From positions 186,001-250,000 of the forward strand of contig JADJTK010000006.1 in NCBI GenBank assembly GCA_016711225.1: 64,000 nucleotides of DNA, given 5' to 3'. The DNA comes from Opitutaceae bacterium. GTDB lineage: Bacteria > Verrucomicrobiota > Verrucomicrobiia > Opitutales > Opitutaceae. A model generated the notes under the pieces. It made no database searches. It was given only the letters and a program-made list of their open reading frames with translations, and was not told the DNA's origin. A program made the translations under genes and the position numbers. Positions 43,796 to 54,151 of the stretch are shown one piece after another. The number at the start of each line of letters is the position of its first letter. Position 1 is the stretch's first letter.

Positions 43796-45193
43796 TTACA
43801 GCGTGATCACCTCACCAAACTGCGGCCGCTCCGCCTTCAGCTTGAAGCGCTCCGCGATCTTCGCGGCGAGCGGCCCACGGCCTTTCTCGTCTTCCCCATG
43901 AGTGAGCACGACCCGCGGCTTATGCGACGCGAGACAGCCGAACCAATCGAGCAGATCCGTCTGCCCGGCGTGGGCGCTAAACCCACCGAGCCCGCGCACC
44001 GTCGCCTGCACACGGATGCGGTCGCCGAAGATCTGCACGTTGCGCGCCCCCTCCAGCAACCGCCGGCCCAGCGAGCCGGGCGACTGGTAGCCGACGATGA
44101 GCACAACCGTGCCCGGGCTGGCGAGGTTGTGGCGCAGATGATGCACGATACGACCGGCATTGCACATGCCCGCGCCGGCCAGGATCAGGCACGGCCCGGC
44201 CATACGATTCAACGCCTGCGACTCCTGCGCGGAGACGGTCGTGCGCACCGTCTCGAGATGTTTCAGAAAACGGCTCGGCAGGGCCCGCCGTTTCATGTCG
44301 TCGTCGAAGAGTTCCGGGTGCTTGCCGTAGAGCCGCGTGGCCTCGATCGCCATCGGGCTGTCCAGAAAGACTGGAAACGGCTTCACCGCGCGCGACTCGA
44401 ACAACTCGGAGAGGTGATAGAGGATCTGCTGCGCGCGCCCCACGGCGAAGGTGGGCACGAGGATCTTGCCGCCATGTTGCGCGGCATGCGTCACGAGTTC
44501 TCGAAACTCCTGCACGGTGTCGGCCAGCGAGCGGTGGTCGCGGTCGCCGTACGTCGATTCGAGGAACACCAGATCGGCCCGCGTGGCGATGCAGGCGGCA
44601 TCGCGCAGGATCGGCGCATTGCGCGGGCCCAGGTCGCCGGAGAAGACCACGGTGCGCGCCCGGGCACCGTCGGCGCAGCGCAGCTCGAGGCTGGCCGAGC
44701 CGAGCGTATGTCCGGCCTCGTACGGGCGCACCGTCACGCCGGGCGCAACCGGGTTGTCCTGCCCGTAGGCCAGCGGTCGGAACTGCGCCGCGATTGTCGC
44801 CACATCTGCAGCTTCGAAGAGCGGCTTGACCGGCGGCATTCCCGCACGGGCCCGGTGGCGATTCGTGCGCTTAGCATCCTGTTCCTGGAGCCGCGCGGCA
44901 TCGTCGAGGATCAGGCGCGCAAGCTCGAGCGTGGCGGGCGTGCCCCAGACCGCCCCGCGGTAGCCACGCTGGGCGAGCAACGGCAGGCGGCCGACGTGGT
45001 CGAGATGGGCGTGGGTGAGCACCACGGCGTCGAGCTTGGCCGGGGTAAGCTCGCGCGGCACGGTATTGGTCGAGCCCGCCAGGGTCCGCCCCTGGAACAT
45101 CCCGAAGTCGACGAGCACGCGCGCCTGCGCCGTCTGCACGAGGTAGGCCGAGCCGGTGACTTCGCCCGCAGCACCGAGAAGGGTAATTTGCAT
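43796..45193 (-). CDS. Beta-CASP metallo-beta-lactamase-fold hydrolase (CPSF/RNase J-type)
   Basis: 465 residues from the ATG at 45193 (MQITLLGAAGEVTGSAYLVQ). Metal site HAHLDH at residues 61-66, then EAGHTLGSASLEL (third His), VVFSGDLGPRNAPIL (Asp) and ESTYGDRDHRS. The beta-CASP cap with LVPTFAVGRAQQILYHLSEL (motif A), PCLILAGAGMCNAGRIVHHL (motif B) and FSAHAGQTDL (motif C) marks it as a nucleic-acid-cleaving family, close to the bacterial and archaeal CPSF-like 'exonuclease of the beta-lactamase fold'. It probably acts on RNA in the cytoplasm. A longer upstream frame (to 45388) is Arg-rich and not family-like, so the internal ATG is preferred. Confidence 0.93.
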   Translation of the reverse strand: MQITLLGAAGEVTGSAYLVQTAQARVLVDFGMFQGRTLAGSTNTVPRELTPAKLDAVVLTHAHLDHVGRLPLLAQRGYRGAVWGTPATLELARLILDDAARLQEQDAKRTNRHRARAGMPPVKPLFEAADVATIAAQFRPLAYGQDNPVAPGVTVRPYEAGHTLGSASLELRCADGARARTVVFSGDLGPRNAPILRDAACIATRADLVFLESTYGDRDHRSLADTVQEFRELVTHAAQHGGKILVPTFAVGRAQQILYHLSELFESRAVKPFPVFLDSPMAIEATRLYGKHPELFDDDMKRRALPSRFLKHLETVRTTVSAQESQALNRMAGPCLILAGAGMCNAGRIVHHLRHNLASPGTVVLIVGYQSPGSLGRRLLEGARNVQIFGDRIRVQATVRGLGGFSAHAGQTDLLDWFGCLASHKPRVVLTHGEDEKGRGPLAAKIAERFKLKAERPQFGEVITL

Positions 45194-45591
45194 CGGCCCC
45201 AAGGGATAGAGTCGTCGCCGCACCGCGACAAGCCCCGCGACGCCGCCTTCCTTCGAAGGAGCAAGAAAGAGGTAGCGGGTAGCGAGCCTCCTCCTGCTCC
45301 AGAGTACTCGTTCTCGTTCTGCTCCCGTTGTGGCGCCCAGCTCTCTTCGGAATAGCGGCTGGAGATCCCCCTCCCGATCCCGCGCCACATTCTCTTCCCT
45401 GCCAACTGGCAGCGTTTCACTGATCCCTGGGTACTGGTCACCGGCCTCCCGCCACTGTTATTAGTCCGCCATCCAGCGGCATCCAACGAACTGATAACCG
45501 CGCCACATGATACTTGCCGGATTGTTCCGCGGCGCATCCAGCCCAAACGTCGCTGCGCCCCCCGGCAAACCCGCAAGCACGTCCTTCCGTT
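45194..45591. other. Divergent intergenic region, no gene seen
   Basis: About 400 bp between the beta-CASP gene (minus) and the first RCC1 gene (plus). It is locally less GC-rich around 45440-45480 (CACTGTTATTAGTCCGCC), where a promoter could lie. Confidence 0.35.
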
Positions 45592-48500
45592 ATGAACTGG
45601 TCCGCACTGTCGCGCCTCCGTGTCCGCCGTTTCCTCGCGCTCGTCCTTGGCGGCGTCCTCGCCGTCCTGGCCCCGGTCGCCGCGCGCGCCGCCGCGCCTA
45701 CGGTCCTCGCCATCGAGCGGATCAATCCCGCCACCCCTCAGTCGACCGCGGGCACCGTGGTCTTTCGCGCGACCTTCAGCACCCCTGTCTACAACGTCGA
45801 TCCCGCCGACTTCGTCGTTTCCGACCGGATGGGCACCGCCAACGGCACCGTGCTCCGCGTCGACGGCACCGGCGCGCTCTACTCAATCACTACGCGCGCT
45901 GCCGACGGCCTGCCCTTCACCGGCGGCGTCTACCGGCTCGACCTCGTCGACAACGGCCACGGGATCACCGACTACAACGGGGTCCCGCTCGTCGGCGGCT
46001 ACCACCTCGGGCAGACCGCCCATCTTCTGCGCAACGCCACTCTGGCCAGCTGGGGTGCCAACCACCAGGACCAACTCGGATACACCACCACCGACGACCG
46101 CAACCCCACCCCCGCCGCCGTCCCTGCCACCGGGCCGCTCGCCGGCAAACTCCTCGTCACCGCGGCCGCCGGATACCAGCACACCGTCGCCCTCGCCCAC
46201 TCCGGGGAGCTCTACGCTTGGGGACTCAACACCTCCGGCCAGCTCGGCAACGGCGCCGGCGGCCAGTACCAGCCACCCGTCGCCGTCACGATAACCGGAA
46301 CCCTCGCCGGCAAGACTGTCATCGCCCTCGCCGCCGGCTACTCCCACTCGCTCGCGCTCTCCGCCGATGGCCGCGTCTTTGCATGGGGATCGGGTCAATA
46401 CGGGCAGCTTGGTAACGGCCTGATCGGCAGCGGCACCACCTCCAACCTCCCCGTCGCGGTCACCACCTCCGGCGACATCGACGGCCGCGCCCTCGTCGCC
46501 ATCGCCGCCGGCGAGTCGCACTGTCTCGCCCTCTCCTCCGACGGCCGTGTCTACACCTGGGGCCGCAATCACCGCGGCCAGCTCGGCAACGAGATCAGTG
46601 GTGCCGGCACCGATTCCCCCGTCCCCGTCGGCATCCCGCTCACCGGCGCCCTCACCGGCCGTGTCGTCACCGCCATCGCCGCCGGCCAGCACCACTGCCT
46701 TGCCCTCTGCAACGACGGCGCCCTCGTCGCCTGGGGAGCCAACACCTTCGGCCAGCTCGGTAACGCCGACCCCACCAACACCGATCGCAACGTCCCGGTT
46801 CTCGTCGCGGCGACCGGCCGCATCGTGGGCAAACCCGTCGCAATCGCCGCCGGCTACGACCACAATCTCGTGCTTACCGACCAAGGAACTCTCTACGCTT
46901 GGGGCAACGATTGGGACGGCCAGCTCGGCACCGGCACCGGCAGTATCAACTATCCGGCGCCGGTCCTCATGACCAACTTCGCCGGCTCGCCAGCCGTCGC
47001 GGTGACGACCGGCTTCAACTCGAGCTTCGCCCTCGCGGCCGACGGGCAGGCATTCGCGTGGGGGAACAATTCTTACGGCTGCCTCGGGATCTCCAGCGAC
47101 TACAACGCCCCGGCGCCCACCCGGATCGCCACTGCTTCGCAGTTCGGCCCGCGCCGCACCATCGGACTCTTCTCCGGCCCACTCGCCTTCCATGCCCTCG
47201 CTCTGGTTGCACCAGTCGCCACCACCGTCCAATCGATCGGCCTCCCGCCCAACGGTACCTACCGCGGCGGCCAGGACCTCGCCTTCACCGTCACGTTCTC
47301 CTCCGAAGTTTTCATCGAGCGCTTCGATACGCCGCGCCTCCGCCTCACCGTGGGCGACCAAACGGTCCAGGCCACCTGCATCGGCAAGACCGGCCCCGCC
47401 ACACTCAGCTTCCGCTACCGCATCGCCGACAACCTCAACGACCCTGACGGCATCCGCCTCGTCTCGCTCGTCGGCCCGATATACGGCGCCGCCTTCGAGC
47501 CGGCCGCCCTTGCCTTCACCCCGCCAGCCACCGGCGGCATCCGCGTCGACAACACCGCGCCGTTCGTCACCGGCATTTCCCGTTTCAACCCGGCCGAGGA
47601 AACCACCCCCGCCGGCATCTTCGTCTACCGGGTTGTCTTCAACGAAGCTGTCTTGAACGTCGATGCCTCCGACTTCCTCATCACGCGCACCCCGTCCTAC
47701 GGCGACGCCCAGATCCTTTCCGTCGCGGGCCACGGCCGTACCTACTTCGTCACCATCTCCAACGACGGGATCGCCCGCCAACTCCGGCTCGACTTGAAGG
47801 CGTCGGGCACCGGTATCACCGACCTTCCTGGGAATCCCGTCGCCGGTGGCGCCACCGGGTCGACGTACTTCATGGCCGACGGCGCAGCCCCCGTCGGGTG
47901 GGGAGACAATCGCTACAGTCAGCTCGGCCACGGCAGCGGCGCCGACTCCTTCGCCGCCGTGCCAGTCGACACCTATAGCGTCCCCGCGATGAGATCGCTC
48001 TCCGTCCTCGCCTCCGGCCGGTTCCTCTCCGTGGCCGCGGGAAGCTACGGTGGTGTCTTCGCCTGGACCAGCAATCCCGCCTACGGCCTCGGCGACGGCA
48101 CCCCGGTCGACTTCGGCACCGGCACCGCGCTCGACGGCGAGATCGTCATCGCCCTCGCCGCCGGCCGGAACCACTGCCTCGCCCTCACGGCCACCGGCAA
48201 AGTCTTCGCCGCCGGCGACAACAACCGGGGCCAGCTCGGCAACGGCAACACCACCCCAAGTCAGGTGCCTGTCGAGGTCGATCGCACGGGCGCGATGGCC
48301 GGCGAGCACATCATCGCCCTCGCCGCCGGCAGCTACCACAGCCTGGCCCTCGCCGCCTCCGGCAAAGTCTACGCCTGGGGAGCCAACGACGTCGGCCAGC
48401 TCGGTGACGGACTTCCCGATACCGACCCCTTCCTCGACAAAAGCCGCCCGCTCCTCGTGACCAACGGCTCGATCTCGAACACCAGCCAGGTTATTGCCAT

Positions 48501-49455
48501 TGCCGCCGGCGCCTATTTCAACGTCGCGCTCACCGACACCGGCTCCGCCCACTCCTGGGGTGCCGGCTACTTGGGCACAGGCAGCGGACCGCACGGCGCC
48601 CGCAGCCCGCTCGCCATCGACACTTCCGGGGAACTCGCGGGCCAGGGGGTCATCGCCATCGCCGCCGGGACCAGCCACGTCGTCGCCCTCACCGGGTCGC
48701 ACCGGCTCTACGTCTGGGGCCGTAATTTCCAGGGCCAGCTTGGCCAACCGCTCACCACCACCGTGGTCGATCGACCGCTCCGCATCGACCAAGTCGGCGC
48801 CCTCTCCGGCCGCAACTGTATCGCCGTCGGTGCCGGCGCCGACCAGAGTTTCGCCCTCGATGATACCGGCGCCGTCGTCGCCTGGGGCTACAACGAACGA
48901 GGCCAGCTCGGCGTCGGTGCGGCAGAGCCGATCAGCAACCCGACCCCGACGCTGGTCGACACCTCGGACACGCTCGCCGGGCGCGTGATCCTGCGCTTGG
49001 GCACCGGATGCACCGCCAACCACACCCTCGCCCTCCTCAGGGGTTCCGGATTCGAACGAAGCGACATCTGGCGCGGCCGCTATTTCGGATTGATCGCCAA
49101 CAATGGCCGCGCCCACGACGACGCCGATCCCGACGGCGACGGTCGGAGCAACCTCCTTGAATACGCCACCTGCTCCGACCCGCTGGCCGCCTCCACCAAC
49201 ACTCCGCTCTACTACGGTGCCGATCCCGAACTGCCCAACGATTTCATGCTCAGTGCGCCGATCGTCCGCGATCCCGACCTTCGCCTGAGCATCGAAACTT
49301 CGACGACACTCGCCGCCGACTCGTGGACGGAACTCACCTACCTCCACGGAAACACCACCGAGAACCAACTGGAGTACAACTTCGACCTGGGCGCCTCCGG
49401 CTCCCGCCGTTTCTTCCGCCTCAAGGTACGGCGCGCCGAGTGGAACCCCAAATAG
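45592..49455 (+). CDS. Large secreted protein with 14 RCC1 repeats (two seven-bladed propellers) and Ig-like domains, copy 1
   Basis: 1287 residues. Signal peptide after the ATG at 45592 (MNWSALSRLRVRRFLALVLG..., ending AARA). An Ig-like domain follows (ERINPATPQSTAGTVVFRAT..., about 35-140), then seven RCC1 units (about 150-520), recognised by YAWGLNTSGQLGNG-type cores alternating with VIALAAGYSHSLALSADG. Two further Ig-like domains lie at ~530-760 (GISRFNPAEETTPAGIFVYR), then seven more RCC1 units (about 765-1110), and a C-terminal tail with a TSP3/EF-like motif DDADPDGDGRSNLLEYATC (about 1176). Fourteen units as 7+7 is what two complete propellers need. Location is probably outer surface or secreted; ligand unknown. 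A homologue follows 132 bp downstream. Confidence 0.88.
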   Translation: MNWSALSRLRVRRFLALVLGGVLAVLAPVAARAAAPTVLAIERINPATPQSTAGTVVFRATFSTPVYNVDPADFVVSDRMGTANGTVLRVDGTGALYSITTRAADGLPFTGGVYRLDLVDNGHGITDYNGVPLVGGYHLGQTAHLLRNATLASWGANHQDQLGYTTTDDRNPTPAAVPATGPLAGKLLVTAAAGYQHTVALAHSGELYAWGLNTSGQLGNGAGGQYQPPVAVTITGTLAGKTVIALAAGYSHSLALSADGRVFAWGSGQYGQLGNGLIGSGTTSNLPVAVTTSGDIDGRALVAIAAGESHCLALSSDGRVYTWGRNHRGQLGNEISGAGTDSPVPVGIPLTGALTGRVVTAIAAGQHHCLALCNDGALVAWGANTFGQLGNADPTNTDRNVPVLVAATGRIVGKPVAIAAGYDHNLVLTDQGTLYAWGNDWDGQLGTGTGSINYPAPVLMTNFAGSPAVAVTTGFNSSFALAADGQAFAWGNNSYGCLGISSDYNAPAPTRIATASQFGPRRTIGLFSGPLAFHALALVAPVATTVQSIGLPPNGTYRGGQDLAFTVTFSSEVFIERFDTPRLRLTVGDQTVQATCIGKTGPATLSFRYRIADNLNDPDGIRLVSLVGPIYGAAFEPAALAFTPPATGGIRVDNTAPFVTGISRFNPAEETTPAGIFVYRVVFNEAVLNVDASDFLITRTPSYGDAQILSVAGHGRTYFVTISNDGIARQLRLDLKASGTGITDLPGNPVAGGATGSTYFMADGAAPVGWGDNRYSQLGHGSGADSFAAVPVDTYSVPAMRSLSVLASGRFLSVAAGSYGGVFAWTSNPAYGLGDGTPVDFGTGTALDGEIVIALAAGRNHCLALTATGKVFAAGDNNRGQLGNGNTTPSQVPVEVDRTGAMAGEHIIALAAGSYHSLALAASGKVYAWGANDVGQLGDGLPDTDPFLDKSRPLLVTNGSISNTSQVIAIAAGAYFNVALTDTGSAHSWGAGYLGTGSGPHGARSPLAIDTSGELAGQGVIAIAAGTSHVVALTGSHRLYVWGRNFQGQLGQPLTTTVVDRPLRIDQVGALSGRNCIAVGAGADQSFALDDTGAVVAWGYNERGQLGVGAAEPISNPTPTLVDTSDTLAGRVILRLGTGCTANHTLALLRGSGFERSDIWRGRYFGLIANNGRAHDDADPDGDGRSNLLEYATCSDPLAASTNTPLYYGADPELPNDFMLSAPIVRDPDLRLSIETSTTLAADSWTELTYLHGNTTENQLEYNFDLGASGSRRFFRLKVRRAEWNPK

Positions 49456-49587
49456 ACCCAACCGGCCCGCTGACTGCCCCCACAGCCCACCCACCCCTTC
49501 CCCGAGCCCTCCGGGCCACTCGTGCTGGTCCGGGGCGTATTTCGCTGGCAACCTCGCTGGCCAGCAGCCCGCTACAACCCTCTTGCC

Positions 49588-52500
49588 ATGAACCGGTTCC
49601 CAGTTCCGCCAGCCCCGCTCCGCCACTTCACTGCGCTGTTTCTTGTCGCCGCCACCGCCCTTCTCGCCGCCACCGCCCAGGCCGCAACCTATTTCACCGG
49701 CTTCGTCGCACCGGCCACCGGCTACTACAAGGCCGGCGCCACCATCGACATCGGCGTGAAATACTCCGGGCCCGTCACCGTCACGGGCACACCGCGTCTC
49801 CGGCTCACCGCCGGCGGCGAGACCGTCTACGCCAACTACCTCGCCGGCTCCGGTACCGCCCAGCTCACTTTCCGCTATACCGTCGCCTACCCGACCAACG
49901 CCCCCGCACTGAGCGTCGTCCTCCTCGAACTCAACGGCGGCACGCTGCGCGATTCCGGCGGCATCGACGTCGATCCCATGGTCATCGACGACGGCTTCCT
50001 CACCGTCATCGACACCACCGCACCGAGCGTCACCGCCGTGCGCCGCTTCACCCCGCTCGAGCCCAACACGGCGGCCTCCGCCTTCGTTTTCCGCGTGAGC
50101 TTCAGTGAACCAGTCGCCGCGCCGGCCGCCGCCGCCTTCCAGATCGTGCGCAGTGGCATCTCCGGCGGAGCGATCGACTGGGTCCGTGGTTCGGATACAG
50201 AGTGGTACGTCTCAATCAGCGGCATCACCGGCGGCTACGGCACCATTCGACTCAACGTCCTCGGAGGCCTCATCGCGGATCTCTCCGGCAACCTCACCCC
50301 GGCTTTCTCGTCCGGCGAGAACTTCGGCCGCCTCGGCGCCTTCCCCGTCGCCTGGGGCGACAACAGCCGGCAGCAGATCGACGCTGGCCCCGCCTCCAAT
50401 TATCCCTCGTCCATCAACGCGCCCACCGGGGCCATCGGCAGCCAAACCGTCGCCTTCGCCATGCAGGGCGACAGCCACAGTCTGGTGCTGACCCGTGAAG
50501 GCAACCTCTTCGCCTGGGGCGACAACACCTACGGCCAGCTCGGCAATCTCTCCAACGTCGCCAGCTCCACCCCTGTGGCCACGCTGATGACCGGCGGCCT
50601 CGCCGGCCAGCAGGTCTCCACCCTCGCTGTTGGCGCCTACCACAATGTCGCCCTCGCCCGCGGCGGCGTCGTCTTCACCTGGGGGGCCAACGACAAGGGT
50701 CAGCTCGGACGCGGCAACTTCGACGATGTCAACCAACCCGTCTACGTCTCCGACACCGGCACCCCGATGGGCGGCAAGCCCATCGTCGCCGTCGCTGCCG
50801 GCACCGACCACACGCTCGCCCTCTCCGCCGAAGGGCGCGTCTACGCGTGGGGAACGAACAAGTACGGCCAGCTCGGCGACGGTTCGTCCACGCCCTCCTC
50901 CAACGTACCCGTCGCCGTCGTCGCCTCCGGCGTGCTCGCCGGCAAACACATCGTCGCCATCGCCGCCGGAGCCGAGCACAGCCTCGCCCTTTCGAGCGAC
51001 GGGCAGCTTTTCGCCTGGGGTCGCAACACCTACGGCCAACTCGGCGACAGCACGCCGGCCGTCAGCAACGTGCCGGTCATCGTCAATCGCGGTGCCCTCG
51101 GCGCGAGCACGGTCGCGGCAATCGCGTGCGGCGACAGGCACAACCTCGTCCGCACAACTGACGGCCACGTCTTCGGCTGGGGCTCTGCCTCCTCCGGCCA
51201 GCTCGGGATCAGCCTGGGCGGGGTCTTCCGCGCGATCGTGCCCACCGCCGTCGATCCGACCGGTCCCCTCGCCGGCAAGGTCGTCGTCGCCCTCGCCCCG
51301 GGCGCCACCTACAGCCGCGTGCTCACCGCCGACGGCGCTGTCTATGCTTGGGGCTACAACGCGGCCGGCCAGCTCGGCAAGGGCACCATCGACGCGTCGA
51401 ACCCCGATGGTTCCCCCAACAATATCCCGGCCCCCGTATCCACGAACACCGCGCTCACGCACGCCGCCGTCGTTGCGCTCGGCTCCGGCTGCGCGGCGGG
51501 CCATTCCCTGGCACTCGCCCACCCCCGCACCGCCGCCTACCACGTCAACCTGCCGAACGCCGGCACGTACGCCGTCGGCGCCGAGCTCACCTTCTACCTC
51601 CATTTCCCCGAGAACGTCACCGTCACCGGCACACCGCGCCTCTCCTTCTGGACGGGCAACGCCTACGTCACCGCCGCATACGTCTCGGGGTCGGGCACCA
51701 GCACCCTCACCTTCCGCTACACCGTGCAGTCCGGCGACTGGGCACCAGATGGGCTCGCCAGCATCGACCTGTATACCCAGGACTCGGTTACGGATCATTA
51801 CGGACTCGCGGTCGACTCCGCCCTTCCCGCCGGCACCGTCGTCTCCGGAATCAAGATCGACGCCCGCCCACCCCACCCGCTCGCCATCACCCGCGGCCAA
51901 CCCATCGCCGTCTCCGACGCCGCGGCGACTACGTCGGCCAGTTCGCTGATCTACCGGATCGAATTCGACAAGGCCGTCACCGGCGTCGACCCCGCCGACT
52001 TCACCCTCGCCACCACCGGCACCGCCACGGGCACCATCGCCAGCGTCGGCGGCACTGGCACCACGCGAGCGGTCGTCGTCACCGAAGTGACCGGTTCCGG
52101 CGCCCTCCGCCTCGACCTCAAGCCCGCGGGCACCGGAATCACAGACACCACGGGCAACCCGCTCGCCGGCGGCCTCGCCACCGGCGAAGCCTACTTCCAC
52201 ATCGGATCCACCTCGCTCTACGGCTGGGGCGCAGACGACAAGGGCCAGGTCGGCTTCAACAACTACGGCAACAACGTCGCCTACCCGGAACCCGTTCCCG
52301 CCCACGGCGCACTCTCCGGCAAAACGGTCACCGCCCTCGCCACCGGCGCCCGCCACAGCCTCGCCCTCTGCAGCGACGGCACCCTCACCGCCTGGGGCGA
52401 CAACAACTACGGCCAGCTCGGCGACGGTTCCGCCGAGGTGAGCAGCGCCATCCCGGTCGCCGTCACCATGAATGGAGCACTCCACAACCAGACCGTCATC

Positions 52501-53763
52501 GCCATCGCCGCCGGCGCCGAACACTGCCTCGCGCTCACCAGCGAAGGCCTCGTCTTCGCCTGGGGCCGCAACGACGATGGCCAACTCGGCACGGGCACCC
52601 CCGGCCGCAACCAACCCACCGCCGTGGCCACCAACAGCGATCTGGCCGGCAAGTTCGTCATCGCCATCGCCGCCGGTGAGCAGCACAGCCTCGCCCTCAC
52701 CGCCGACGATCTGCTCTTTGCCTGGGGCAGCGATTCCGACGACCAGCTCGGCAACGATCCCTACAGCTCCAGAACCACGCCGACTCCAGTCGACCTGACC
52801 GGCGCCCTCGCCGGCCGGCGCATCGACGCCATCGCCGCCGGCGCCCGCCATAACCTCGCCCTCGCCGACAACCGCGTCTTCACCTGGGGATCCAATTCCA
52901 GGGGACAAATTGGCAACGACGACTATTCCGACGCCGACTCGCCCGTCGCACTCCCCGAGTTCCCCTATCCCGTCGTCGCCCTCGCCGCCGGCGAACTGCA
53001 CAGCGCCGTCCTCACTGTCGACGGAGGCCTCTACGCCTGGGGCGACAATTCCGACCGCCAGCTCGGTGATGACTCGTACAACTCGCTCAGCCGGGTGCCA
53101 GTCGCAGGCGTCACTTCACCGTTCGGTGAAGACACGGCCGCCATGATTTTCGGCGCCGCCCGCCACAGCCTCGTCTGCACTCCCGCCGGCCGATACTTCG
53201 CTTGGGGCGACAACAGCAGCCGCCAGCTCGGCAACGGTTCCTACTCCGACGCCGGCATTCCGACCCTCGTCGACCACGGCGAGTTCGGCAGCGAAAGCAT
53301 CTGCGCCACCGCCGTCAGTTCGACCGCCCGGCACAACCTCGTGCTCGCCAACACCTCGGGCAGTCCGCTCACGCTGATCGAGCAGTGGCGGCTCCGCTAT
53401 TTCAACACACCGTTTGCCACCGGTGACGCCGCCGACAACTCCGATCCCGACAACGACGGCCGCAGCAACCTCCTCGAATACGCTACCGGCACCGACCCCA
53501 TCAACCCCAACTCGGGTCCCGTCGCCGCCCTCGCGACCACCGGCACCGGCGCGAACCGCCGGCTCACGCTCACGTTCAACCGCATCGCCGATCCGGCGAT
53601 CACCTACACCGTCGAGGCCAGCTCCACCCTCGCCGGCGGCTCCTGGACGACGATCATGCCGCCCGCTACTCCGCTCACCGGCCCGGTCACCGTGACCGAT
53701 CCGCAGTTCATGAGCGGCCACGCCCGCCGCTTCCTCCGCCTACGCCTCGTCCGCACGCCCTGA
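49588..53763 (+). CDS. Large secreted protein with 14 RCC1 repeats (two seven-bladed propellers) and Ig-like domains, copy 2
   Basis: 1391 residues from the ATG at 49588 with a signal peptide (MNRFPVPPAPLRHFTALFLV..., ending AAQA). The architecture matches the preceding gene, with one more N-terminal domain: two Ig/cadherin-like domains (about 25-245; GTPRLRLTAGGETVYANYLA and SAFVFRVSFSEPVAAPAAAA), seven RCC1 units (about 250-620), two Ig-like domains (about 640-870), seven RCC1 units (about 878-1235), and a TSP3-like tail NSDPDNDGRSNLLEYATGTD (about 1284) followed by a beta-rich C-terminal domain (YTVEASSTLAGGSWTTIM). The two genes are tandem paralogues and are probably co-transcribed. Function is unknown; adhesion or polymer binding is a guess based on architecture. 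Confidence 0.88.
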   Translation: MNRFPVPPAPLRHFTALFLVAATALLAATAQAATYFTGFVAPATGYYKAGATIDIGVKYSGPVTVTGTPRLRLTAGGETVYANYLAGSGTAQLTFRYTVAYPTNAPALSVVLLELNGGTLRDSGGIDVDPMVIDDGFLTVIDTTAPSVTAVRRFTPLEPNTAASAFVFRVSFSEPVAAPAAAAFQIVRSGISGGAIDWVRGSDTEWYVSISGITGGYGTIRLNVLGGLIADLSGNLTPAFSSGENFGRLGAFPVAWGDNSRQQIDAGPASNYPSSINAPTGAIGSQTVAFAMQGDSHSLVLTREGNLFAWGDNTYGQLGNLSNVASSTPVATLMTGGLAGQQVSTLAVGAYHNVALARGGVVFTWGANDKGQLGRGNFDDVNQPVYVSDTGTPMGGKPIVAVAAGTDHTLALSAEGRVYAWGTNKYGQLGDGSSTPSSNVPVAVVASGVLAGKHIVAIAAGAEHSLALSSDGQLFAWGRNTYGQLGDSTPAVSNVPVIVNRGALGASTVAAIACGDRHNLVRTTDGHVFGWGSASSGQLGISLGGVFRAIVPTAVDPTGPLAGKVVVALAPGATYSRVLTADGAVYAWGYNAAGQLGKGTIDASNPDGSPNNIPAPVSTNTALTHAAVVALGSGCAAGHSLALAHPRTAAYHVNLPNAGTYAVGAELTFYLHFPENVTVTGTPRLSFWTGNAYVTAAYVSGSGTSTLTFRYTVQSGDWAPDGLASIDLYTQDSVTDHYGLAVDSALPAGTVVSGIKIDARPPHPLAITRGQPIAVSDAAATTSASSLIYRIEFDKAVTGVDPADFTLATTGTATGTIASVGGTGTTRAVVVTEVTGSGALRLDLKPAGTGITDTTGNPLAGGLATGEAYFHIGSTSLYGWGADDKGQVGFNNYGNNVAYPEPVPAHGALSGKTVTALATGARHSLALCSDGTLTAWGDNNYGQLGDGSAEVSSAIPVAVTMNGALHNQTVIAIAAGAEHCLALTSEGLVFAWGRNDDGQLGTGTPGRNQPTAVATNSDLAGKFVIAIAAGEQHSLALTADDLLFAWGSDSDDQLGNDPYSSRTTPTPVDLTGALAGRRIDAIAAGARHNLALADNRVFTWGSNSRGQIGNDDYSDADSPVALPEFPYPVVALAAGELHSAVLTVDGGLYAWGDNSDRQLGDDSYNSLSRVPVAGVTSPFGEDTAAMIFGAARHSLVCTPAGRYFAWGDNSSRQLGNGSYSDAGIPTLVDHGEFGSESICATAVSSTARHNLVLANTSGSPLTLIEQWRLRYFNTPFATGDAADNSDPDNDGRSNLLEYATGTDPINPNSGPVAALATTGTGANRRLTLTFNRIADPAITYTVEASSTLAGGSWTTIMPPATPLTGPVTVTDPQFMSGHARRFLRLRLVRTP

Positions 53764-53855
53764 GCGTGCGCCCGCGGCTTTTCCCACCGTCGCACGGATC
53801 TCCCGCCACGTCAGGTCGACGTGCTTGACGAGATACAGCGCCCGGCCAATCGCAC

Positions 53856-53886
53856 AAAAACAAAAGGCCGTCCCGAAGGACGGCCT
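53856..53886 (-). terminator. Rho-independent terminator of rpmG
   Basis: A 9-bp stem (AGGCCGTCC / GGACGGCCT) with tetraloop CGAA, read on the minus strand into TTTTGTTTTTG. It lies about 30 bp after the rpmG stop. Confidence 0.9.
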
Positions 53887-53917
53887 CTGTCGCGGAAAGG
53901 GGCGAAGGAGTCCCCGC

Positions 53918-54085
53918 TTACTTGATCTCCTTGTGAACCGTGTGGCGCTTGAGGAAGGGATTGTACTTCTTCTTCTCAATGCGCTCGGTGACGGTCTTCT
54001 TATTGCGGGTCGAGAGGTAACGAGACACCGGCTTACCCAGCTTGCGGGCTTCGGTGGACTCCAAAGTGTCGAGTTCGTGCGGCAT
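53918..54085 (-). CDS. rpmG: 50S ribosomal protein L33
   Basis: 55 residues from the ATG at 54085 (MPHELDTLESTEARKLGKPV). The C-terminal half SRYLSTRNKKTVTERIEKKK-YNPFLKRHTVHKEIK matches L33 (YxTxKNxxxxxxRLELKKYcPxxRKHTxHkE). The zinc-binding Cys pairs of the C+ form are absent (C- type). An upstream in-frame ATG (54136) would add 17 non-conserved residues and is rejected. It lies 66 bp downstream of the IIA/diadenylate cyclase gene on the same strand. Confidence 0.95.
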   Translation of the reverse strand: MPHELDTLESTEARKLGKPVSRYLSTRNKKTVTERIEKKKYNPFLKRHTVHKEIK

Positions 54086-54151
54086 AAATTTGTTGGTTGA
54101 GGGGTCAAGGAACCATCGTGCTGCGACTTCCGGCAAGATAAATCTACGAAT

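Noticed and set aside
45883..49626. 1247-residue open frame on the minus strand opposite the first RCC1 gene
   Set aside because: Repetitive Val/Gly/Glu sequence produced by the complement of the RCC1 repeat DNA. There is no signal peptide or motif.
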